A stretch of DNA of 64,000 nucleotides from Tenrec ecaudatus. Taxonomy: Eukaryota; Chordata; Mammalia; Afrosoricida; Tenrecidae. The notes below the pieces were generated by a model. It saw only the letters and a program-made list of their open reading frames with translations. It was not told where the DNA came from and searched no databases. Positions 56,881 through 64,000 of the stretch are shown piece after piece (position 1 is the first letter of the stretch; every line of letters starts with the position of its first letter). The stretch spans positions 127,434,758-127,498,757 of the forward strand of contig NC_134536.1 in the NCBI RefSeq assembly GCF_050624435.1, in the 5' to 3' direction. The position numbers and the translations under genes were made by a program.

Positions 56881-57327
56881 GGATCACAGCCCCACCCCTG
56901 CCACCACCCCACCCCCGTGGTAATGACAGCAGTGGGCCTTCCCTGCTGGAAAAATGCACACACGCATGGTGGAGCAAGGATTGCCCATCAGTTGGTGGGA
57001 CCCCGTTTCCTAAAACCCATGGGGTTCAGGGGAAGCTGAGCGTAGATGTGACTCCCTGAACAAACTCCCCAACAGAGCAAGAAGGGAAGCCTCAGAGCTC
57101 TGGTTAAAGTGGTCTGGTGACCTCAGGTCCTGGTGCCACCCTGCGCTCCCTAACTCAAAACAAAGAGGCCACTCCTAACCACACCCCTCAAACAGCACAC
57201 ACACACACCCCTTTATGAGAGACTGGCCTGGACACTGCAGACAGGGTGAGACCCATCCTCGGGCCTGGAGCTCAGCTTTCCTATTCAAGGAAACATTCTT
57301 TGATGGGGACCAGGAGTGGGACGAGAC

Positions 57328-57485
57328 AGAACTCACTGCCCTCGGGTTGCTCCCAACTGCCACAGACCCTGGAGGGCAGAGCAGGAGGGCTCCCTGGGTT
57401 TCCGGAGGATGCCCTTTCATGGGAGCAGAAAGCTCATCTTCCTCGGTCTCGAACCACCGCTTTGGTGAACAGCTCCAAAAGTAAC
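57328..57485 (-). repeat. AfroSINE, antisense, diverged
   Basis: AACTCACTGCCCTCGGGTTG, TTTCATGGGAGCAGAAAGCT and CGGTCTCGAACCACCGCTTT are an antisense body with a worn head. Confidence 0.6.
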
Positions 57486-57689
57486 CCACCAAGGAGGCTC
57501 GTGGATGGGAGGAGAGGGGAGAGGAAGCGAAGTAAAGGGGGGAGGGGAGGGGCGAAGGGTAGATAACTGGCTAAAGGGCTGGCATGTTCACATAGGTAAA
57601 GGAAAGACAATATACCAGGGAGGGAGGTCATCCAATGATGATGGAGGCAGGGGAAGACGCCGGAGGTGTGGAGTTAAAGGTAACGGAGG

Positions 57690-58236
57690 TGAGTACTGTC
57701 ACTTACACAATCCTGCAAGAATGGCGATCAGCCAGGACATGCTTAGATAGACAAGACCCAGGCTGGACAGGTGTGCAAAGAAGGTGGGAGCAAGCCCACG
57801 AATACATCCAGGTTTGACAGAGGATGTTTCTACGTGGGTATTTACCTTTGCTGAATATCTATCCGTGACACCAGAGCCAAAATTAAGAGAACTCCTTAGG
57901 CATAACCGACTCCCTTGGGAACAGGTGACTGGGCCTGGGGGCCTAGGTCAATGAGCACAGCCTCCTTCACAAAGAGAGTGGTCTACATTCTACTTTGATG
58001 AGTAGCAACTGGAGTCTTAAAAGTTGCTGAGCAACAATCTAAGGTGCAACAATCGTCTCTCCTTGTCTGGAGGAAAGCAGAGTGAATGAAATTGAAAATT
58101 CATGGAAAGGATCAGCCCAATGAACTAAGGGACCAGGGGAACACCTGTCTTCACAACTCTGAGACCAGGAGAGATCATTGGTGCCCAGCTACCAGTATCA
58201 ATCAGCTGAAAGGGATTGTGTTAGAAGGTCCTAGAG
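57690..58236 (+). mobile_element. LINE-1 3' UTR, interrupted by SPIN
   Basis: TGAGCACAGCCTCCTTCACA, AGTGGTCTACATTCTACTTT and GGTGCCCAGCTACCAGTATC parallel 50990-51415. It is interrupted by the SPIN at 58237 and resumes at 58436-58625. Confidence 0.6.
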
Positions 58237-58427
58237 CGGCGGTTCTCAACCTTCCTAATGCACGACCCTTTCATACAGTTCCTCATGTGTGGTGACCCCC
58301 AACCATAAAATTATTTTCGTTGCGACTTCATAACTATAATTTTGCTACTGTTATGAATCAGGGGGCCCCTGTGAAAGGGTCATTTGACCCCCCAAAGGGG
58401 TCATGACCCGCAGGTTGAGAACCACTG
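58237..58427 (+). mobile_element. SPIN hAT MITE, complete ends
   Basis: A 191-bp copy with CGGCGGTTCTCAACCTTCCT and CAGGTTGAGAACCACTG termini and ACCATAAAATTATTTTCGTT inside. Flanks are TCCTAGAG (58229-58236) and TCCTAGAT (58428-58435), a 7/8 duplication of the TCTAGA-like hAT target. Confidence 0.92.
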
Positions 58428-58627
58428 TCCTAGATAAAGTGGAAGAACACTATGGAACAAACTCAGAACCATAGAGAGCAGGAGTATTGGTCAGATAAAG
58501 AATTGTGGAACTCCTAAGAACTCATAAGACTATAGCCATTAGTCATCCTTTAGGTCTTGAAATAAACTCACCCCTGGGGATTAATGTTGAGCCCAAATAT
58601 ACCCCAAACAATAACATTAGTAGGGAG

Positions 58628-59152
58628 TGTTAGTCTAGGGAAACTAGGGAAACAAATCCTCAGAAATTCATATATATATGAGAGTTTTATATAAAGGGTA
58701 AGTGTACATTCAGAAAGCACCTCCCCCCACACACACCAACCCGGTCAAGTCCAAGCCCATAAGCCCAACAGGCCATATGTCTGACACCATTGTATAATAT
58801 CCTCCTCAAACTCAAAACACACACAATGACACCGACTGCAGGAGGAAAGCTGAATCAGTGAGCGGGTAAGCATCTCAGCTCTGGCAGGGGTCTCCACATG
58901 GCTTCTCCAGCACCCAGGGTTGCATCGGGGTAGGTCCAGGTGGCTTCTCCTCAGGGATGTCTTGCAGGAACTGAGCCTTGCCAGCTGAGGCAGAGAACTA
59001 GCTAAGGCAGCTGTACCCTGGTCAGACCATGAGAAGCAAGAAACAAGAGAACTAGAAAGGTGAGGCTCACCGAGTCATTTATCTCGCTGTCCCTCAATTA
59101 ATCCCACATGTGTTTATCGACCAGATTGGCACAATAAATCTTAACTATCTCA
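58628..59152 (-). mobile_element. Solo LTR (ERV-L type), antisense
   Basis: On the plus strand it runs from TGTTAGTCTAGGGAAACTAG to TAAATCTTAACTATCTCA, the reverse complement of the 34892/50327 LTR family, with GGCAGGGGTCTCCACATGGC inside. No convincing target duplication. Confidence 0.8.
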
Positions 59153-60390
59153 GTGGGGTATCTACACCTTAGAGTAACCAACCATTTGAGATCAAAAGGG
59201 CAGCATTTACCCTAAAGTTCAGTAGAATTAGGAGAGGAGGGAGGAAAAGAAACAAAATAAAAAAGGAAGTAGGGAGTTAAGTGATGATACATTGTTGGGA
59301 TTGCAATCAATGAGATGTTACAAAATGTGTATGAACTGTTGAATGAAAAACTGATCTCCCTCTCCCAACTCACTGTCTATATTACTGTCGACCCTATCTT
59401 AAGTCAGTCTCTTTTGAGATATAAAAGAATTAAACAAGCAAGTGAAACACTTATTTTAATACAATTTTTAAGTCTGAAGAATAAAATTAAATCCCAGAAC
59501 ACTCTTTCTCCCTGCTCACCAGCCACTCAGGGGAAGTAATGGGTCTAATCCCTCTTCCTATACTGGCTCCAGGTGTAGAGAAGGGTGAGTCTTACCACCC
59601 TCTTCTACCTGAATCTCTGAAGGAGAATGAGGAGCTCAAAGACCTGGAATGTAGAAGACCAGGGACTAAGCTTCTTATCTGATGGAACAAAGACCAAACA
59701 TTCCACCACCTCCATTCTGAAGCACACCATCTACTCACCTGTAACAGGTAAGTGCCACCTGGGGATGTACACACCCAAGTTTTTCTGTAAGATGGTAGCT
59801 GTTTTGCCTCAGGACATTTGTTCTCTAAAAGCAAATAGGTCCCAAACATCCTTGTCAGCCCTAAGGACCAATTGTGGAGTTACCACCTGTTAGGGATTGA
59901 ATGTGTATATGAACTCAGCTGTGCCACATTGATCCAGGATGCTAAGAGCAACCCCAGACAAAGAAAAGGTACCCATCAAAACAAACCAAAACTCCATATG
60001 TCACTGATTGTCAAGAGGGCAGGTCTAACCAGGATCTGAGCCTCACTCCCTCTCAGCGGTTTCTGGGTTTAGATGCACCCACAACTGCAGTCAACCCTAT
60101 CTACCCACACACCCCTCCTCAGGGTTCACTCACTGCCCCATCCACTTGAGGTGCTCCTGCCCCTCTGCCTCTGGAACTTCCTGTCACCTTCCTCACCAGG
60201 TGGCATTGTCAGTGGAGGTGTTAGCAGGAAAATGTCTATAAAGTTGTTGTGCAGTGCTTTGGCAGAATTTTTTTATTTTATAATTAAAATATCCACCAAC
60301 TCAAGAGTTTCTACATATGCAGCTGAGTGACAGTGATGATGTTCTTTGAGATGTACAGCCATGGCCATCATTCTTTGCTGAGGGGCTCTT
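59153..60390. other. SPATS1 intron, nothing else recognised
   Basis: Contains the candidate microexon at 59596-59616. Otherwise no repeat or gene assigned. Confidence 0.45.
59596..59616 (-). CDS. SPATS1: Candidate SPATS1 21-bp microexon
   Basis: A strong acceptor (CATTCTCCTTCAG) and donor (GTAAGA) bracket 21 bp in the phase needed by the next exon. In frame it reads IQVEEG, which may align with the human MTEVER segment. The shortness and weak similarity make this tentative. Confidence 0.4.
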
Positions 60391-60394
60391 CTCT

Positions 60395-60590
60395 CGGTAC
60401 CCTGACTGCTGCCACCAAGTTGCCACTGTCATCGAGTGGACAGAGCAGAACTGTCCCTGTGGGTTTCCGAGACTGTGAACCTTTACAGGAGAAGAATACC
60501 TCATCTGCCTCCTGAAGAGTGGCTGGTGGTTTCGAACCGATGACCTCGTGATTAGCAACTCAATACATAACCCACTCTCTCCTAGCTTCC
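60395..60590 (-). repeat. AfroSINE, antisense
   Basis: TTGCCACTGTCATCGAGTGG, GGGTTTCCGAGACTGTGAAC and TGGCTGGTGGTTTCGAACCG to TAACCCACTCTCTCCTAGC form an almost full antisense copy. Confidence 0.85.
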
Positions 60591-61655
60591 TCTCTACCCT
60601 TTAAGTTGCTGTTGTCACCTTGATCCCACAGAGACAGTTCTTAAAAAGAACATAATGCTCAACGTAGAGTGCAATTGCTTGGGCTCTTCCATCGATAAGT
60701 TCTGTAACTCCCACCCAGTGGCTGGTTGAAGGCATGCAAATAAGGTGTGGAGAAGTCAGGGACTGGTCAGTTTTCCAATTCCTCTGGGCAGAAGAGAACC
60801 ATCTCAGAAAGAGAAACAGGAAGAATGCCCAGGGGCATCGAGAAAGAAGAGGCGCGTGCACGCACGGAGTCCTTTGAGATTTCCCCGTCTGAAGTGGAAG
60901 GGGCACCAGAGGCCAAAGCGTTAACCCATGAGGCTGAGCAGAAAGACAACGCCAAGTCTGTAAGGCAGAGCAGTGGGCTGCCCAGCCCCCAGAACAAGGC
61001 TGAGGCCAAGGGCCTATATGGTTGGGAGGACGGGGACCAGAGAGAGGCATGGCTGCTGGCTGATAGAGACGTTACTGTGCTCAAAAGGACAGTATCATTA
61101 ATGGTTTGGTTTGGTTTTTTAATCTTGATGTGGTAACCTGTTGATGTCCCTAATTAAAATCAAAAACAAAAAAACTCACATAGCGATCTTCATAGGACAA
61201 GTTAGAACCGCCTCGCTGAGTTCCCAAGGCTGTAACAGTTTGCAGTAGAAAGCCTATCTCCTTCCCAACTTCCCCAGTAAACCCCATAACTATGAGTACT
61301 GTCTGTGAATTCTGTGTGGCCATCGCAATGGATTATTGCACCCAGCGGAGGAATGGGGAGTCCTGGGGTAGTTGCTGTCAGAAGGACGTAGGGTAGGGGG
61401 TGGAGGCATGTCTGGCTGCTGCCTTGCAACAGCCGGTCTTAGGCTGAAGGTCGAACTGGATTCTCCTCCCTGCTGCTGAAGAAGTCGGATGTGGCTCCCA
61501 CACCATTTCCTCGGTAGCCTTTTTGTACTTGTTAAGCTCAGCAAGTTTTAATGGAAACGTATTATATGTATTAAGAAATCCCTACAGTTAGATAGAACGA
61601 CCCAAGCCCTGCTTTCATGTATCAAGATACCTCCTGCAGGACTGAAAACTCAGAA
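60591..61655. other. Unassigned; 129-codon plus-strand frame
   Basis: The frame 60747-61136 is Glu/Lys/Arg-rich (for example EIEK-like and ESFEISPSEVEGAPEA). Downstream is AATTAAAATCAAAAACAAAA at about 61152. It could be part of a processed pseudogene, but no parent gene was recognised. The rest is unassigned. Confidence 0.35.
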
Positions 61656-61659
61656 AAGG

Positions 61660-61835
61660 CAAACTGCCAGCGCGCCGCTTCTGCCTCATCGCGACCCCAT
61701 ATGGGGTCGCGCTGAGGCTGTACGTCTACACGGGGCAGAAAGTCTCACCTTTCTTCCCCTGAGTGGCTGGTGGATCAGAACTCAGATGCACACCCCGCTG
61801 CACCCCCACGACTCCTTGGACCCACCTAGTGTGCT
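61660..61835 (-). repeat. AfroSINE, antisense, CG-rich
   Basis: AACTGCCAGCGCGCCGCTTC, CATCGCGACCCCATATGGGG and CCCTGAGTGGCTGGTGGATC match the antisense SINE body. Confidence 0.65.
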
Positions 61836-61974
61836 CAGGTCACGCTGTCATGATTACCAGGGACAGTAAGTCATTTGTCTGTGCCCTTACCAGCAGGGCT
61901 GCTCCTACAGTGACTGACTTGGTCAGATCTTATGGTGTTTGGGCTACAATACTGTGGTAAGTACTCTTTGTGAA

Positions 61975-62160
61975 GGAGCCCTGGTGGCGTAGTGGTTACA
62001 CAGTGGGCTGCTAACCACAAAGTCAGCAATTTGAAACCACCAGCTGCTCCTGGGGAGAAAGACAGGAGTTCTACTCCCATAAACCCATGGGAGCAGTTCT
62101 ACCCTGTCCTATAGTGTTGCTAGGAATTGAGATCAACTTGATGGCAGTGAGGGGTTTTTT
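61975..62160 (+). repeat. AfroSINE
   Basis: GGAGCCCTGGTGGCGTAGTG, TAACCACAAAGTCAGCAATT, GTTCTACCCTGTCCTATAGT and GAGATCAACTTGATGGCAGT: full-length sense copy and the clearest AfroSINE in the window. Confidence 0.93.
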
Positions 62161-62551
62161 TTGGAGGGGGGAGGGTTTGGGGGCAGTGTACCTCTGTCAG
62201 TAGCCTTCTAGAGAATGAATGAAGCAATTACTAAAGAAAAAAGAGGAAAGGCAAAACAGGCTTCTATGAGTAACTAATACTATTATAACTAATAATGTTG
62301 TGCCCAGCAATGTTGTCATTCCATTTAGAAAGATCTTATAAAACAATTGTGTTGTTAGGATTCAGTTAATCTAAGAAACACTACACGTAAGCAATCCACA
62401 ATTCTATATTATTCTATGATTTAAATTGGGAATAAACATTACTAAGGATCCTGTCTGGTCTGACTCGGGTCGGGGTGGGGGCCCCTGCCAGAGCCAGGGA
62501 TTGACATCTTGAGTTACCTACTTGCAATCCTAGTGACATGCTGTCACCTAC
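62161..62551. other. Unassigned
   Basis: No repeat or gene recognised. Confidence 0.45.
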
Positions 62552-62636
62552 CACCGACAGAGGCCTTTTCTAGGTCGGGTGCCACGGCAGATGGGATCCT
62601 CCCTTGGCAGCCAGCTGCGTTTTCAAAATAGAAGAC
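62552..62636 (-). CDS. SPATS1: Candidate SPATS1 5' exon (partial)
   Basis: An open stretch reading AAGCQGRIPSAVAPDLEKAS resembles the human amino-terminal GCRLPS...LEKVPE segment and ends at a GTAGGT donor (62551-62546). The start is not resolved: the frame has a stop further upstream and no ATG. An AACGCAG at about 62630 could be an acceptor. The first exon would then lie elsewhere. Confidence 0.35.
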
Positions 62637-62639
62637 GGA

Positions 62640-62760
62640 ATTTGAGCATTAGCTCTCAAGGTCACCCAGACAGTAAGAAGCAAACCAGACTCATCTCCGC
62701 CCCTATGCCCTGCAAATCCTCCACTCTTCCCACCACAACTTCAACTCATCTGATTAGCTC
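62640..62760 (-). repeat. MIR-like, antisense
   Basis: GCTCTCAAGGTCACCCAGAC, AGTAAGAAGCAAACCAGACT resemble antisense MIR. It directly adjoins the tentative SPATS1 exon. Confidence 0.5.
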
Positions 62761-63099
62761 ATCCTCCCCAGCATCTCAGAAACCTAGCCGGAAGCTGTTC
62801 TCAAAGTCTACCTTGAACACCTAAATTCAAATGGGAAACTCATTTCTCCTGTGGTGAAGTGAAATAAGATTTTAGATTTTTATTTAATGATTCTATTTTC
62901 CTTCTTCTTAATGATTATAAAAGAAATAGGAGGTCAGTGTAGAAATCTTGGAAAATGTAAAAGAAATCTTTTTAAAGCCCATACTCAAAACAAACTTCTA
63001 TTGTATTCTATTTTTTCTTTGTAAACAAAAATCCAGAGGTCAACTACTGTATACACACACACACTTATTTTTTCCTGCTTTTTCCTTTTCTGTGCACAT

Positions 63100-63603
63100 T
63101 GTGATAGTTACATAATCTGCTGTCAATTTGAGTGAAGGGGTGGAGTTCAGTCTATCACTCAGGTCGCAGCTTGATGACCTCATTAGGAGGCACTAAGGAG
63201 ACAAATAGCCCGCTGGAGGCGGGACACACACTCACTCCCTGTGACACGTCACTGACGATGAGCCTGATGGAGCTACACTGATGCAGCCAGAGCCCTGGAG
63301 CTGGAGGAGCCACGTGGAGACCCTGCCAGTGCTGAGATGCTTCTACCACCACTGGATCCACAAGACTTCCACCCACTGGCCTGTGATCTTCCTGCACTCG
63401 GCATCATTGCATGTGTTCTCGTGAGTCTGAGGAAGAATTTATAGATTGGTATCGGACATACGGGCTAACATCAGACTTATGGACTTGATCTGGGCTGGGA
63501 TGTTTTCTCAACGTTCAATTGCTCTTGTTTATAAAGCTCTTTCTTATACACATGTGCGTGTCTATGGATTTGTTTCTCTAACATACACAGGTTCATTAAC
63601 ACA
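63100..63603 (+). mobile_element. Solo LTR (ERV-L type)
   Basis: Starts TGTGATAGTTACATAATCTG and ends GGTTCATTAACACA, with GTTTATAAAGCTCTTTCTTA near 63528. Same family as 34892 and 50327. Flanks do not show a clear 5-bp duplication. Confidence 0.85.
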
Positions 63604-64000
63604 ATTGGAATGAAGCTTTCCCTACAGCTTTGACTCCTGCTTCTTTAAAAGTTTAGCATTCGATGCTGGGCATTTCCCTCAGCAAGCTTTAAAACCACGT
63701 GTTAGCCTGCTGAACCATCCCACCATTGAACGGGGAACAGTTTTATTTCAGAAATGTTAGCCAGGCATTAGCCGGGCACCAGTGGAGAAGCTGCGGGGCT
63801 TCTGCCCCACTCCTGTGTGCAAGCTCCTCGCACAGTGCGGGAACACCCACGGGGCTCGGTAGCATGTGTTTAATGGGGGGATGATTGAAACCGCAGTGAG
63901 CTGAGCCCTTCTTCTCCTATCTGCTTTCTTCTGGAAGGAGAGAGACCCCTTCCCTAACTTGCTCTGCTGGGTTCCAGTAGACCCAGGCCGAGTTGCTGGT
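63604..64000. other. Right edge, nothing recognised
   Basis: No gene or repeat could be assigned. Confidence 0.45.

Larger units (their letters stand above)
36586..62636 (-). other. SPATS1: SPATS1 gene (disrupted)
   Basis: Gene span from a tentative 5' exon to the last coding exon. Six exons (36.6, 42.4, 43.1, 47.7, 52.0 and 53.9 kb) match remembered human SPATS1 in order, orientation and phase; two more 5' exons are proposed. SPATS1 is a small, about 300-residue, serine-rich protein expressed in testis, with a poorly defined role in spermatogenesis. It lies immediately upstream of CDC5L in mammals, as here. The frame is broken by an apparent 1-bp loss in the 53.9-kb exon and the normal stop is replaced by L1 sequence, so this copy may be a unitary pseudogene or may contain an assembly error. 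Confidence 0.85.

Noticed and set aside
61975..62050. tRNA-like sequence with A/B-box features
   Set aside because: This is the tRNA-derived head of an AfroSINE, seen in many copies, not a tRNA gene.

Overview
The window is vertebrate nuclear DNA: GT-AG introns, one CpG island and dense interspersed repeats. Many copies of the tRNA-derived afrotherian SINE (AfroSINE), RTE/BovB-clade LINEs and SPIN-type hAT transposons point to an afrotherian mammal, most likely a tenrec such as Echinops telfairi. This is inferred from repeat content, with no database search. There is no bacterial or operon-like content.

Two protein-coding genes are present, both on the minus strand and in the SPATS1-CDC5L order known from other mammals. 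CDC5L (spliceosomal PRP19-complex protein) occupies 1439-30388. Ten coding exons encode an uninterrupted 468 codons from the ATG; the remaining 3' exons lie off the left edge. Its promoter sits in a CpG island at about 29.7-30.8 kb with two TCTCGCGAGA palindromes and a consensus CRE. SPATS1 (spermatogenesis-associated serine-rich 1) lies upstream, with six well supported coding exons between 36.6 and 54.1 kb and two tentative 5' exons near 59.6 and 62.6 kb. Its frame is interrupted at a poly-C run in the 53.9-kb exon. Its last exon reads in frame into a LINE-1 ORF2 fragment, so the gene is either degraded here or affected by an assembly error plus a real new C-terminus.

The rest is introns and intergenic DNA filled with transposons. 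CDC5L intron 9 holds an antisense ERV-L-type provirus (2.3-10.3 kb) whose pol carries a SPIN element and whose integrase region is split by a solo LTR with a perfect 5-bp target duplication. That LTR is itself split by an L1 3' end. CDC5L intron 4 holds a TTAA-flanked piggyBac MITE. SPATS1 introns and the intergenic region hold an OposCharlie-like hAT with a perfect 8-bp duplication, a SPIN copy with a broken transposase remnant, RTE/BovB pieces, LTRs and nested L1/LTR/SINE stacks. No rRNA, functional tRNA or CRISPR array was seen. I found no previously undescribed multi-gene system; the points of interest are the SPATS1 lesions, the exonised L1 tail, several transposon families known for horizontal transfer, and the promoter architecture.
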